This document shows positions 44,358 through 54,006 of a stretch of 64,000 bases of DNA, in pieces (positions within the stretch are counted from its first letter, which is position 1; each line of letters begins with the position of its first letter). The notes below the pieces were generated by a model, which saw only the letters and a list, made by a program, of their open reading frames with translations, searched no databases and had not been told where the DNA came from. The stretch comes from an uncultured Bacteroides sp. (GTDB taxonomy: Bacteria; Bacteroidota; Bacteroidia; Bacteroidales; Bacteroidaceae), in NCBI RefSeq assembly GCF_963677715.1, contig NZ_OY782495.1, forward strand, positions 2,718,001 through 2,782,000, written 5' to 3'. The position numbers and the translations under genes were made by a program.

Positions 44358-45290
44358 ATGGAACAAGGGAGAACACAGAGTATTTTTTACATGAAACGCC
44401 GTTTTGGCGATAAGATGGATGCATCTTTTCAGTTTATTAAAGAGAGTTGGAAACCATTGTTGAGGTTTACTGCGTATTTACTACTACCTCTTTGTCTGTT
44501 GCAGGCTTTCTTTATCAATTGTTTGATGGATGGTGCCCTTAAAATAGCGGTATTTCAGGAATCAGGTTCAATAGGGACGACTGACGCTGTTGGTTTTTCT
44601 TTTTGGGCTAGTTATATTGCTGTTTTGCTTTGTTTCCTCGTAGGTGTTATGCTTTTTGTTTCATTGGTTTACGGATTGATGAAAATATATAATGAAGGTG
44701 AGGATGAAGATAGAATGAAAAATATTAGTTTTGCGGAATTTAAACCTATTTTACTCACCAATCTGAAGCGTTCTCTAAAACTATTTTTCTTTTATTTTTG
44801 CGTGTTCCTTATTGTTCTCTGCATTTGCGCTGCATTGGTTTATTTAACTCCTTGGACGTTAGTTGTTACACTCCCGCTATTGTTTGTCTTTTATGTACCT
44901 TTTTTGCTGCTTGCCCCAATTTATCTTTTTGAAAAGATAAACTTTGTGGATGCCTTTATGCGGACTTTTCGTTTAGGATTTATCACATGGGGAGGTGTTT
45001 TTCTAGTCGTATTAGTGATGGGATTTATTGCCGGTTTGTTGCAAGGAGTATTCACTACTCCATGGTATGTAGCAACGGTGGTGAAGTTTTTCTTCTTACA
45101 GAGTAATCCCGATAGTATTATGGGCGTTTCTCTGGGTTACGGCATTACTCTCTATTTGTTAGCTATTTTACAGATGTTTGGCGCGTATTTGTCTTTAACG
45201 TTTTCGCTTACCGGTTTGGCTTATCAGTATGCACATGCCAGCGAGGTAGCGGCGGGTATTACTGTCAAAGACGATGTTGATCGTGTTTGA
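44358..45290 (+). CDS. integral membrane protein, hypothetical
   Basis: A 310-residue protein with about six membrane segments (near 35-60, 85-120, 145-170, 175-200, 220-245 and 265-295). The cytoplasmic N-terminus carries MKRRFGDKMDASFQFIKESW. The pattern recalls membrane-domain proteins without a catalytic part, but I cannot name the family. The last 67 nt overlap the convergent small gene at 45224. No operon partner. Confidence 0.7.
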   Translation: MEQGRTQSIFYMKRRFGDKMDASFQFIKESWKPLLRFTAYLLLPLCLLQAFFINCLMDGALKIAVFQESGSIGTTDAVGFSFWASYIAVLLCFLVGVMLFVSLVYGLMKIYNEGEDEDRMKNISFAEFKPILLTNLKRSLKLFFFYFCVFLIVLCICAALVYLTPWTLVVTLPLLFVFYVPFLLLAPIYLFEKINFVDAFMRTFRLGFITWGGVFLVVLVMGFIAGLLQGVFTTPWYVATVVKFFFLQSNPDSIMGVSLGYGITLYLLAILQMFGAYLSLTFSLTGLAYQYAHASEVAAGITVKDDVDRV

Positions 45291-45490
45291 TAATAGAAGA
45301 ATATAGCCATGCTAATGAGTATGGCTCCTAGTATGCCGTAGAATAGACGGGCGCGGTTGCGTCCTACATTTCTAACGATCAGTTGTGCGTTTTGCGCATT
45401 AAAGAACCAATCCCAGTTGAGTGCGGCTGCAAGTACTGCTACGATACCTGTAACCACAAAAATGCCTTGAACAATATATTGCGGGTTCAT
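45224..45490 (-). CDS. small two-helix membrane protein, Imm17-like
   Basis: An 88-residue protein with two membrane helices (about 6-26 and 49-66) flanking [20 protein letters not shown]. It resembles the Imm17 family, named as predicted immunity proteins of polymorphic toxin systems, but no toxin gene is near. In this position it may be a housekeeping relative. The last 20 or so residues ([18 protein letters not shown]) are encoded antisense to the end of the neighbouring gene, so the tail may be a chance extension. Its ATG overlaps the tsaE stop (ATGA). Confidence 0.6.
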   Translation of the reverse strand: MNPQYIVQGIFVVTGIVAVLAAALNWDWFFNAQNAQLIVRNVGRNRARLFYGILGAILISMAIFFYYQTRSTSSLTVIPAATSLACAY

Positions 45491-45909
45491 AGTTGATCCA
45501 TTATAACTGTGCGGCTTCCATCTTGTTGTTCCTCAATGGTTACTTTGATGGTGTTTCCCGGTAGAAGTTCTTCAACCAGTTCTGGCCATTCTATAAAACA
45601 GAGTGCGCCGCTGTAAAAGTAATCTTCATACCCCATGTCATAAACTTCTTCTAACTTGTTGATGCGGTAAAAATCAAAATGATAAATCAGTTCGGCTGTT
45701 TCTTCCGAGCGATATTCGTTGACAATGGCAAACGTTGGTGAGTTAATGACATCTGCTACCCCTAATTCTTCGCATACTGCTTTTATAAAGGTGGTTTTTC
45801 CGGCACCCATTTTGCCATAAAGTGCAAAAACAGTGTTATCGCCCATTGCAGAAATAAAGGTCTTGGCTGCTTCGTGGATATGATCTAAAGATTCAATGTT
45901 GATTTTCAT
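45487..45909 (-). CDS. tsaE: tRNA threonylcarbamoyladenosine biosynthesis ATPase TsaE
   Basis: A 140-residue P-loop ATPase with Walker [10 protein letters not shown] (32-40), the [10 protein letters not shown] switch region, and HFDFYRI plus CFIEWPE typical of TsaE. It acts with TsaB, TsaC and TsaD to place t6A at position 37 of ANN-decoding tRNAs. It overlaps the small membrane protein gene downstream by 4 nt. Confidence 0.95.
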   Translation of the reverse strand: MKINIESLDHIHEAAKTFISAMGDNTVFALYGKMGAGKTTFIKAVCEELGVADVINSPTFAIVNEYRSEETAELIYHFDFYRINKLEEVYDMGYEDYFYSGALCFIEWPELVEELLPGNTIKVTIEEQQDGSRTVIMDQL

Positions 45910-45944
45910 ATTGTTTTTATTTAATGTTCATTTGTTTCAGTTTT

Positions 45945-46769
45945 TTATGCCTTTGTCTGAGTAAGGATAAAAAAAATACTTTTCCCTCCTTTGCACAGTG
46001 CATAAATTATGATAGAGAAGAAAATAATAGAAGCTCCGGAGGGTACATTTAAAAAATAGGATATGAACAATCCGCCCAGACAAGCTAAATATCCTATGCC
46101 GATGGATAACCAGATGATTCGTTTGAATTTATAAGTAAAGAGGTTGGCTGTCATTTGCGGAATGGTGAGTAACGAAATGGCGAGTACTATGCCTACCATG
46201 CGGAGGCAGGATACAATGGTTAGTGCAATAAACATCATTAATGTATATTCCAATAACACGACCGGTAAACCTTGTGAACGAGCAAATTCACGATCAAACG
46301 CTACATGAATAATAGGATGCATAAATAGGGTAAAGAAAATAATAAGCAACAGTGAAAGCACTCCTAGCATTAAAAGGTCTGTCTGCGTAATGGTGAGAAT
46401 ATTACCAAATAAAAATGCCGATAAATCGGGTGTGAATCCGGGTGACAGGAAGCTGAAAATTATGCCCAGTGCCATACCCAACGTCCAGAACACAGCAATG
46501 GCAGAATCTTCTCTCATGTCTTTTCGTTTGCTGAGCCACTCTACGCCAAAGGCCGATAATACTGAAAATACAGCTGCTGATAGGATGGGAGAGATGCCGG
46601 TGAATAGGCCGATGCCAATTCCTCCGAAAGAAGCATGTGTAATGCCTCCGCTAATAAATACTAAGCGCCGTGTAACAATGTATGTGCCAATAATGCCACA
46701 GGCAATACTAGCCAACAGACTTCCAAGCAAAGCATGTTGAAAAAAGGCGTATTGTAGTAAATCCATCAT
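45945..46769 (-). CDS. metal ABC transporter permease (ZnuB/MntB type)
   Basis: A 274-residue ABC-3 family permease with eight or nine membrane helices. Conserved segments are ALLGSLLASIACGIIGTYIV, FISGGITHASFGGIGIGLF and LTIVSCLRMVGIVLAISLL. These transporters import Zn, Mn or Fe. The ATPase and binding protein are not in this window, so the metal cannot be inferred. It lies 6 nt downstream of the Cys-rich protein gene. Confidence 0.9.
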   Translation of the reverse strand: MMDLLQYAFFQHALLGSLLASIACGIIGTYIVTRRLVFISGGITHASFGGIGIGLFTGISPILSAAVFSVLSAFGVEWLSKRKDMREDSAIAVFWTLGMALGIIFSFLSPGFTPDLSAFLFGNILTITQTDLLMLGVLSLLLIIFFTLFMHPIIHVAFDREFARSQGLPVVLLEYTLMMFIALTIVSCLRMVGIVLAISLLTIPQMTANLFTYKFKRIIWLSIGIGYLACLGGLFISYFLNVPSGASIIFFSIIIYALCKGGKSIFFILTQTKA

Positions 46770-46775
46770 ATTGCT

Positions 46776-47192
46776 TTAATTCCTTCTCTCTCCAATAATT
46801 AGGAAAATTTCATCTTTCAAATCGTCAGGCAAGTTGATACCTCGCAACTGCAGGCTACGTACCCATCCTGCTACTTCGGTATCTTTCATGGTGTAGAATA
46901 TGTCGCGAAATTGATCTATCTGCTGAGCCTCAAACTTATCGGGCTCTTTACCAATGTACTCATCCAATTCTTCATCATCGTAATATTCTATTTTTTTACT
47001 AACTGCCGCAAGTAGGCTTTCTCGTTCACAGACTTCGTGTTGCCCACAGCATTCTACATCGACTTCTTTTATTCCGGGGATCTCTTCCAACTCTCCTCTT
47101 TCGACTTTTTTCTGTAAGTTTTTATTGCGTGCGTAACCTAGCACGAGTGCCACAATGGCTAGTATCAATAAGCTAATGATAAGTATCCACAT
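46776..47192 (-). CDS. membrane-anchored protein with a CCGxHEVC motif
   Basis: A 138-residue protein with one N-terminal membrane helix (about 2-22), a basic linker and a soluble domain. Residues about 47-58 read DVECCGQHEVCE, three cysteines and a histidine that could bind metal. An acidic stretch (YYDDEELDEYIGKEPDKF) and a conserved-looking C-terminus (GWVRSLQLRGINLPDDLKDE) follow. It shares an operon with a metal ABC permease 6 nt downstream, so a metal-handling role is a reasonable guess. Family not recognised by name. Confidence 0.68.
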   Translation of the reverse strand: MWILIISLLILAIVALVLGYARNKNLQKKVERGELEEIPGIKEVDVECCGQHEVCERESLLAAVSKKIEYYDDEELDEYIGKEPDKFEAQQIDQFRDIFYTMKDTEVAGWVRSLQLRGINLPDDLKDEIFLIIGERRN

Positions 47193-47212
47193 AATTAATC
47201 AAAAGATTTCTG

Positions 47213-47240
47213 CAAAGTTATTGATTTAATTGTATTTTTG
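47213..47240. promoter_or_regulatory. divergent -7 boxes
   Basis: TAACTTTG on the minus strand (47213-47220) faces the Cys-rich protein and permease genes. TATTTTTG on the plus strand (47233-47240) faces the lipoprotein gene at 47377, leaving it a 5' UTR of about 130 nt. Confidence 0.45.
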
Positions 47241-47376
47241 CACCTTTGTCGAGGTGAAAAGTATGATTAAGAACAATTGCGATACGTATAAGTTCGAAGG
47301 GTTAACTGCTTTCATCTCTTTTATAACTAATGTGAATAGGCGTTTACCCGTAAAATTGATGATAAAAACATTCTAT

Positions 47377-48549
47377 ATGAAAACTAGACTGAGTTATTTG
47401 GTATTTGCTATTGCATCATTGTTTTGCCTAGCATCGTGTGGCCCGAAAAAGAGACAAATATTGCCTGTCCCCTTCCCTGTTAATACGTCCGTTGATATGA
47501 ATGGGGTAGCCGCAAAGCCAGCTGTAGCGGATGTGGCATTGAATGATGCTGCACGATTTGTGGCCGGACTCCCGATAAAAAATAAAGGTAGTAAACTATA
47601 TGCCTTGACTCAAACGGAAGGATGGAAAACTCATGCACGCAACATGGATCAAATTTGGAACTCTTTTCAGCAAACAACTCCCAAATTAATAGCGTTTGCA
47701 AAAAGCGAACTGGCCGACGTAAATAGCGGTTATCATACATTGTTTTATCCTTTTGGTGGTCCCGATTACCTTTTCCCTAATACTTTCTTCCCTTACATGG
47801 ATACTTATTTTCTTATAGGGTTGGAACGAGCAGGTAGTGTTATAGAAATAGAAAAACCTTCAGCAGAAACCTATCAGCTGTATCAAAATGCAGTATCGGA
47901 CATACTTAATCTTAGTTTCTTTCGTACGGACGGCGTGAAGGAAGAAATCTTTAATGACACGATAGACGGTGTTGTACCCATTATTTCATTATTGATGGTG
48001 CGATCCGGGAGAGAAATTGTAAGTATCCGTAATATGAGGATTACAAACGAAGGCGATATTGTGGCTATAAATAAAGATGGATCTGCTATTACACGAGGTA
48101 CAGGTTTAGTCGAATTTCAGTATTTTCGTAGTGGGGCCAAAAAATTACAGACGCTTTATTATCTGACTGCTGATCTGAGTAATGGAGATTTCACCGGTAA
48201 TAAACCATTGTTGGCTTATATTGGTAAATTAAATATATCGACTACGGCTACTTTTATTAAATCGGCTTCTTACTTAATGCATGTCAGTGGGTTTTCTGCT
48301 GTTCGCCAGGTTATCTTGTCGCATACATCAGCTGTGGTGCAAGATGACTCGGGTATCCCGTTACCTTTCTATAAAACGACTGATTGGGATGTCACTCTTT
48401 ATGGTACATTTCTAAAGCCCACTCCTCAATTTGCCAAATACATTCAGCCTGAATTACGTGATGCTTATCAGCAAGAAGATCCCAAACCTTTGAGTTTCCG
48501 TATAGGCTATGCCAAACAATCAAATCTACAGATTGCACGTAAGAAGTAA
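47377..48549 (+). CDS. hypothetical lipoprotein
   Basis: A 390-residue lipoprotein from the ATG at 47377; the frame is open 49 codons further upstream but the lipobox LASC (Cys21) fixes the start. The mature part has GLPIKNKGSKLYALTQTEGW, FYPFGGPDYLFPNTFFPYMD and a later beta-rich portion. There is no motif I can tie to a known enzyme, although similar lipoproteins occur in Bacteroides. Monocistronic, ending at a terminator at 48601. Confidence 0.75.
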   Translation: MKTRLSYLVFAIASLFCLASCGPKKRQILPVPFPVNTSVDMNGVAAKPAVADVALNDAARFVAGLPIKNKGSKLYALTQTEGWKTHARNMDQIWNSFQQTTPKLIAFAKSELADVNSGYHTLFYPFGGPDYLFPNTFFPYMDTYFLIGLERAGSVIEIEKPSAETYQLYQNAVSDILNLSFFRTDGVKEEIFNDTIDGVVPIISLLMVRSGREIVSIRNMRITNEGDIVAINKDGSAITRGTGLVEFQYFRSGAKKLQTLYYLTADLSNGDFTGNKPLLAYIGKLNISTTATFIKSASYLMHVSGFSAVRQVILSHTSAVVQDDSGIPLPFYKTTDWDVTLYGTFLKPTPQFAKYIQPELRDAYQQEDPKPLSFRIGYAKQSNLQIARKK

Positions 48550-48600
48550 TGAAGATATTTCTACTCTGTGAAGGTAATGAGTATTTGATATAAATAGAAT

Positions 48601-48633
48601 AAGAGGTAACTCCTTAGCGGGGTTACCTCTTAT
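48601..48633. terminator. terminator between convergent lipoprotein and mutB genes
   Basis: AAGAGGTAACTCC pairs with GGGGTTACCTCTT around a short loop, followed by ATATTCTTAATT. The T-run is imperfect. Confidence 0.65.
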
Positions 48634-48662
48634 ATTCTTAATTAAAATTGAGAGTCAATGGG

Positions 48663-50807
48663 TTATTCTTCCAGTAATATTTCCAGAATTTGGCCGGCAG
48701 CTTTGGCTACCGGAGTACCGGGCCCGAATATGGCAGACACGCCTGCTTTATAAAGGAAATCATAATCTTGTGCCGGAATTACTCCACCGGCAATTACGAT
48801 GATATCTTCGCGGCCAAGCTTCTTTAACTCTTCCATGATCTGGGGAATTAATGTCTTGTGACCGGCAGCAAGTGAAGAAACACCCACTACGTGAACATCG
48901 TTCTCTACAGCTTCACGGGCAGCTTCGGCAGGAGTTTGGAACAAAGGTCCCATATCCACATCGAATCCGCAATCGGCATAGCCCGTTGCTACTACTTTGG
49001 CACCACGGTCGTGACCGTCTTGTCCCATTTTGGCAACCATGATACGAGGTTGACGTCCCTCTTTCTTGGCAAACTTCTCGGCCAGTTCGCAGGCACGCTT
49101 GAAGTCCGCATCGTTTTTACTTTCTGCTGAATACACGCCTGATATAGTTCTGATTATTGCTTTATAACGTCCCACAATCTTTTCGCAAGCATACGAAATT
49201 TCGCCTAGAGTAGCGCGAACACGAGCAGCCTCTACGGCCAGCTCCAATAAGTTGCCTTTCTTTGTTTCCACACATTTGGTGATGGCTTCCAGAGCAGCTT
49301 GTACTTTTGCTTCGTCGCGTTTTTCTTTAAGCTCTTTCAAGCCTTCAATCTGTTCTTTACGAACAGCCGTATTATCAATATCAAGAATATCGATAGGAGC
49401 CTCTTTCTCAAGACGATACTTATTCACACCCACAATAGTCTGTGAGCCAGAGTCGATACGAGCTTGTGTGCGGGCAGCAGCTTCTTCGATACGCATCTTT
49501 GGGATACCTGTTTCGATAGCCTTAGCCATACCACCCAGTTTTTCTACTTCTTCAATCAGTTCCCATGCCTTGTGAGCCAGGTCGTTTGTCAGGCTCTCTA
49601 CATAGAAAGAACCTCCCCATGGATCTACATTCTTGCAGATGTAAGTTTCTTCCTGAATATAGATCTGAGTATTACGGGCAATACGTGCAGAAAAATCGGT
49701 TGGTAAAGCAATTGCTTCATCAAGGGCATTAGTATGTAGCGATTGTGTATGTCCCAAAGCGGCAGCCATAGCCTCAATACAAGTACGTCCCACATTATTG
49801 AACGGGTCTTGTTCGGTAAGTGACCATCCTGATGTTTGCGAGTGTGTACGTAAAGCTAAAGATTTTGGATTCTTCGGATTGAACTGTTTTACAATCTTAG
49901 CCCACAACATACGTGCAGCACGCATCTTGGCTATTTCCATGAAATGATTTGTTCCTATAGCCCAGAAGAATGACAAACGGGGAGCGAATGCATCTATATC
50001 GATGCCTGCTGCAACACCTGCACGGAGGTATTCCAAACCGTCAGCCAACGTATAAGCTAATTCAATATCTGCAGTAGCACCTGCCTCTTGCATGTGATAA
50101 CCGGAGATAGAGATAGAATTGAACTTAGGCATTTTCTGAGAAGTGTACTCAAAGATATCAGAGATAATCTTCATGGAAAATGCGGGTGGATAGATATAGG
50201 TATTACGAACCATGAATTCTTTCAGAATGTCATTTTGAATGGTTCCGGCCATTTCTTCCAGTTTAGCTCCTTGTTCTAAACCGGCATTGATGTAAAATGC
50301 CAAAATAGGAAGTACAGCGCCGTTCATTGTCATAGAGACAGACATCTTGTTCAATGGAATGCCATCGAACAATACTTTCATATTCTCTAAAGAACAGATA
50401 GAGACACCTGCTTTGCCGACATCACCCATTACACGTTCGTGGTCAGGATCATATCCCCGGTGAGTTGCAAGGTCAAAAGCAACAGAAAGTCCTTTTTGGC
50501 CTGAAGCCAGATTACGACGATAGAAAGCATTTGACTCTTCGGCAGTAGAGAAGCCTGCATACTGACGAATCGTCCAGGGGCGAAGGGTATACATCACCGA
50601 ATATGGTCCACGAAGATAAGGAGGAAGTCCGGCTGCGTAGTTCAGATGTTCCATTCCTTCGAGGTCTTCTTTTGTATAAACAGGCTTCACTTCAATGTGT
50701 TCCGGAGTTTTCCAGTCGGCTTTGATGTTGTTAGCCTTTTGCCATTCCGCACCATCTATAGGTTGAAATGCAGCATATATATCTAGATTTTTAAAATTTG
50801 GTCGCAT
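48663..50807 (-). CDS. mutB: methylmalonyl-CoA mutase, large (catalytic) subunit
   Basis: A 714-residue adenosylcobalamin enzyme that interconverts succinyl-CoA and (R)-methylmalonyl-CoA. The TIM-barrel substrate domain (about 1-400, with [20 protein letters not shown] and the CoA-channel region) is followed by a C-terminal B12 domain. That domain has the base-off signature DGHDRG, with Asp597, His599 and Gly602, and the downstream GVSSLAAGH and IAGGVIP motifs. It follows mutA by 15 nt. Together they make the branch from succinate toward propionate. Confidence 0.97.
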   Translation of the reverse strand: MRPNFKNLDIYAAFQPIDGAEWQKANNIKADWKTPEHIEVKPVYTKEDLEGMEHLNYAAGLPPYLRGPYSVMYTLRPWTIRQYAGFSTAEESNAFYRRNLASGQKGLSVAFDLATHRGYDPDHERVMGDVGKAGVSICSLENMKVLFDGIPLNKMSVSMTMNGAVLPILAFYINAGLEQGAKLEEMAGTIQNDILKEFMVRNTYIYPPAFSMKIISDIFEYTSQKMPKFNSISISGYHMQEAGATADIELAYTLADGLEYLRAGVAAGIDIDAFAPRLSFFWAIGTNHFMEIAKMRAARMLWAKIVKQFNPKNPKSLALRTHSQTSGWSLTEQDPFNNVGRTCIEAMAAALGHTQSLHTNALDEAIALPTDFSARIARNTQIYIQEETYICKNVDPWGGSFYVESLTNDLAHKAWELIEEVEKLGGMAKAIETGIPKMRIEEAAARTQARIDSGSQTIVGVNKYRLEKEAPIDILDIDNTAVRKEQIEGLKELKEKRDEAKVQAALEAITKCVETKKGNLLELAVEAARVRATLGEISYACEKIVGRYKAIIRTISGVYSAESKNDADFKRACELAEKFAKKEGRQPRIMVAKMGQDGHDRGAKVVATGYADCGFDVDMGPLFQTPAEAAREAVENDVHVVGVSSLAAGHKTLIPQIMEELKKLGREDIIVIAGGVIPAQDYDFLYKAGVSAIFGPGTPVAKAAGQILEILLEE

Positions 50808-50822
50808 GTTCTTATTTACTTT

Positions 50823-52718
50823 TTATTTCAATAGTTTGGCGTTATATTCTCTCAGAGTTTCGAGTACGTTGACACGAACGTGAATGAAATTTTCAATGCC
50901 TTCCGCTTTCAAGTCATCCATGCAAGCCGGAGATCCTGCAACGATAAACATTGCCCGACCGTTTAGTGCTTTGAATGCAGGAACAGCATATTCAATATAT
51001 TCATCATCACTTGAGCAAAGTACCACGATATCAGCTTTAGCAGCCATGGCAGCTTTTATGCCGGCCTCAACCGATTCGAAACCTAAGTTATCGACTACCT
51101 CGTAACCTGCACATCCCAAGAAATTGCACGAGAACTGTGCACGTGCCTGACGCATGGATAGATTTCCAATAGTAAGCATAAATGCTTTTGGACGTTTCCC
51201 TGCAGCTTCTGTTTCCAAGCGTAACGCCTCAAATTGACTTGCAGCACGTTCTAAGCTGATGGTAGCAATGTCCGTTCCATGAGTTTCGCCACAACCACAG
51301 CTACATGCTGTGTCGATAGCTTTTTTGCTTCCTGCTTTTTCAGCGAAATTAGGATACTGATTAGTCCCAAGTAATACTTCTCTGCGTTGCGCTACTGCTT
51401 TGTGGCGTGCTTTGCCACTCTCATTGATGTCTTTCTGAACAGAACCAGTTTTTAATGCAGTATAAAAGCCACCCTCATCTTCTACTTTCAAGAAAGTATT
51501 CCATGTTTGTTGGGCAATAGAAACAGTCAGGTTTTCAATGTAATAAGAACCGGCTGCAGGATCAACCACTTTATCAAAATGAGACTCTTCTTTGAGTAGT
51601 AACTGTTGGTTGCGAGCCAAACGTTCAGAGAGTTCATTGGGTGTTGCATATACTTTATCAAATGGAGTAACGGTCATTGAATCTACCCCTGCTAGTGCAG
51701 CACTCATCGCCTCAGTCTGTGTGCGAAGCAAGTTGGCATGCGCATCAAATAAGGTGAGGTTAAATGAAGTTGTTTCAGCATGAATTTTCATTTTTGCTGC
51801 ACAGCGACATTCATCTTCTTTTCCTTTGTTTTCGCAATCCCGCAGGCATTCGGGATTATAAGAAGCTACAATATTAGCCCATAACATACGGGCTGCACGG
51901 AATTTAGCTATTTCGAGAAAATAGTTGGAACTAATACCAAAATTGAATTTAATTTTTTTAGCAACAACAGTTGCAGGTATTCCTGCTTCGGTGAGTTGGT
52001 TCATATAGGAATTTCCCCAAGCCAGTGCATAGCCTAATTCTTGAGAGATATATGCGCCGGCATTGTTTAATGAAAGAGCGTTCACATTGAGTACGCGATA
52101 GAAAGGAAGTGGTTGCGTTGTTTCAATCAATGCTCTGGCTGTTTGTACCAGATTACCTTTTTCTTTTCCATCCAATAACATCTTATTAAAGAAATCATAG
52201 TTGATAGAACCTTGCAATTTCTTTAAATCATAATCTGCTTTTTGGAAATAGGCCACTAAGAGTTCTGCCAATTCTACCACATGTCCTTGGCAGGTAGAAA
52301 AGTTTAATTCTACACTTTCTGCACAAATGTCTTTCAATAATGCTTCGATAGTCTCAGCATTAAGAGCCTTTGATTCTATGTGGAAAGAAAGAGAATTGAT
52401 ACCTTTCATCAATATGTCCAAAGCTTTTTTATTCGCTTCTACCGGATTATCGACTTTGATGTCTTGACGAACTAACCACACGTTGTCTTTTTTTGTTCCT
52501 CTTAAATAAGGAAATTCACCGGGAAGTGCATCAAGGGTCTTTAAGCCTTCAATATCCTCCATTCGGTAGAAAGGTTTCACCTTAAACCCTTCGTTTGTTT
52601 TCCAAACGAGTTTCTTCTCAAAATCAGCCCCCTTAAGGTCGACTGTTACTTTCTCCATCCACTTTTCCGTAGAAACGGGAGAAAAATCAGAGAAGAGTTT
52701 TTCTTTACTGTCTGCCAT
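50823..52718 (-). CDS. mutA: methylmalonyl-CoA mutase, small subunit
   Basis: A 631-residue structural partner of MutB with the same two-domain layout. The barrel part shows FPYLRGTKKDNVWLVRQDI and the QQLLLKEESHFDKVVDPAAG segment. The B12-domain region (about 500-631) lacks the DxHxxG histidine, reading MLTIGNLSMRQARAQF instead, as expected for the small subunit. An insert rich in cysteine (CSCGCGETHGTD, about 480-491) stands out. First gene of the mutA-mutB operon. Confidence 0.94.
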   Translation of the reverse strand: MADSKEKLFSDFSPVSTEKWMEKVTVDLKGADFEKKLVWKTNEGFKVKPFYRMEDIEGLKTLDALPGEFPYLRGTKKDNVWLVRQDIKVDNPVEANKKALDILMKGINSLSFHIESKALNAETIEALLKDICAESVELNFSTCQGHVVELAELLVAYFQKADYDLKKLQGSINYDFFNKMLLDGKEKGNLVQTARALIETTQPLPFYRVLNVNALSLNNAGAYISQELGYALAWGNSYMNQLTEAGIPATVVAKKIKFNFGISSNYFLEIAKFRAARMLWANIVASYNPECLRDCENKGKEDECRCAAKMKIHAETTSFNLTLFDAHANLLRTQTEAMSAALAGVDSMTVTPFDKVYATPNELSERLARNQQLLLKEESHFDKVVDPAAGSYYIENLTVSIAQQTWNTFLKVEDEGGFYTALKTGSVQKDINESGKARHKAVAQRREVLLGTNQYPNFAEKAGSKKAIDTACSCGCGETHGTDIATISLERAASQFEALRLETEAAGKRPKAFMLTIGNLSMRQARAQFSCNFLGCAGYEVVDNLGFESVEAGIKAAMAAKADIVVLCSSDDEYIEYAVPAFKALNGRAMFIVAGSPACMDDLKAEGIENFIHVRVNVLETLREYNAKLLK

Positions 52719-53083
52719 AGTTTATTTAAATTTTAAATATAATAATAGTATATTTATTCTATTGTTTCCCCTTCAAGTCCATTTTATTAAGACTTGCAAA
52801 TATACAGAATAACTTAAAGCGAGGTATGTTTTTTAGAGAAAATTGGCACTCTGAGCGATCTGCATCTCTGTGTTGTATCGTATATAAGCAATGGGAATGT
52901 AGTATATATTTACGCTTAAGCAAAATTATTGGCAAAAAGGATTTAGAGGCTGTCTTTAGGAGAATTTGAAATATAGAGCTAAAGACATGCATAGTTTTGA
53001 TACATTTTGTATGCGAAAGATATGGGGGTAGCCGGCATCATCCGAATAAACCTTGTTTGGGAGTACTTGTTATAAAGAAGCAG
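52719..53083. other. intergenic region with the mutA -7 box
   Basis: TATATTTG on the minus strand at 52797-52804 is a plausible mutA -7 box, giving a leader of about 70 nt. No cobalamin riboswitch is visible. A 77-codon frame at 52759-52992 has no recognisable content and overlaps this promoter, so I do not call it. Confidence 0.5.
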
Positions 53084-53713
53084 TTATAGTTTTAACTTTT
53101 TCTGAGCAAATTCTTGGATAAATAGTGCTGTGTCATCAATGCCTAAAACGGAAGAATCGACACATAAATGATAAGTGGATGCAAATCCCCATGTTTTGTA
53201 GCTATAATAGTTATAATATTCCGCGCGCCTTTTATCTGTTTTATTTATTAATATCTCAGCCTCTTCTTCATTTATCTGTCGGCTGTTGCATACACGTGCC
53301 ACTCTATCAGGCAATGCAGCTGATATAAATACGTTTATATGGCGGGGGTGATCACGTAAAATGTAATCGGCGCATCTACCAACAAACAAACACGACTTTT
53401 CGCTGGCCAACTTGCGAATTACATCACTTTGAACTTTAAAAAGAGCGTCGTTGCTCAGGCAGTTGTTACCAGGTATCATACCATCACTCACAAACGGAAA
53501 GCGCATCCCAAACAATCCCCCGATAATGGATTTCGTAGCTTTTTCATCAGCATTCTCGAAAAAGTCTTTGCAGAGTCCACTCTCTTCGGAAGCCAGATTA
53601 ATCAATTCTTTATCATAATACGAGATACCGAGATGGTTGGCTAGCTTTTTTCCAATTTCTCTTCCTCCGCTACCTAGCTGACGTCCGATATTGATGATAT
53701 AACTACTATCCAT
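53084..53713 (-). CDS. cytidylate kinase-like family protein
   Basis: A 209-residue P-loop protein. It begins IINIGRQLGSGGREIGKKLA, the atypical Walker A region of the cytidylate-kinase-like family, and continues with SYYDKELINLAS and CLFVGRCADYILRDHP. The C-terminal part has DKRRAEYYNYYSYKTWG and YHLCVDSS. Canonical CMP kinases differ in the nucleotide-binding insert, so the substrate is uncertain. It stands alone between the mutase and carboxylase clusters. Confidence 0.82.
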   Translation of the reverse strand: MDSSYIINIGRQLGSGGREIGKKLANHLGISYYDKELINLASEESGLCKDFFENADEKATKSIIGGLFGMRFPFVSDGMIPGNNCLSNDALFKVQSDVIRKLASEKSCLFVGRCADYILRDHPRHINVFISAALPDRVARVCNSRQINEEEAEILINKTDKRRAEYYNYYSYKTWGFASTYHLCVDSSVLGIDDTALFIQEFAQKKLKL

Positions 53714-54006
53714 AGCATTCCTATTCTATTGGTTATGCTACAAACGTACAGAAAATTTCAGAAATAAATGAAATTTAATTGTAAAATAGCGCAAACAGAA
53801 CCTGATTTTATCGTTCCGTCCGCTGTTGATTAGCTTCGTCAAAGTTCTTTCACCTTGTTATCATTAAGGACGTCTATGTCTTCTTTCGTATTCTACCATC
53901 CTTTTCTAAGCTTGGCCAGATTTGGTAGTGATCTTTTCAAGTTGTTTTGTTGTTATTTAAAATAGCTCTTTTATGGAAAAGAGTCCGTAAACTTAAAAAA
54001 GTAAAT
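53714..54006. other. intergenic region upstream of the carboxylase operon
   Basis: About 290 bp. A small hairpin (GCTCTTTT with AAAAGAGT, about 53964-53984) lies before the ribosome-binding site. No consensus -7 box or riboswitch is recognised. Confidence 0.4.

Noticed and set aside
52719-52804. Cobalamin riboswitch upstream of the B12-dependent mutase genes
   Set aside because: The leader is only about 70 nt and AT-rich, and the conserved B12-box is not present.
52759-52992. 77-codon open frame upstream of mutA
   Set aside because: No family resemblance or ribosome-binding site, and it covers the likely mutA promoter.
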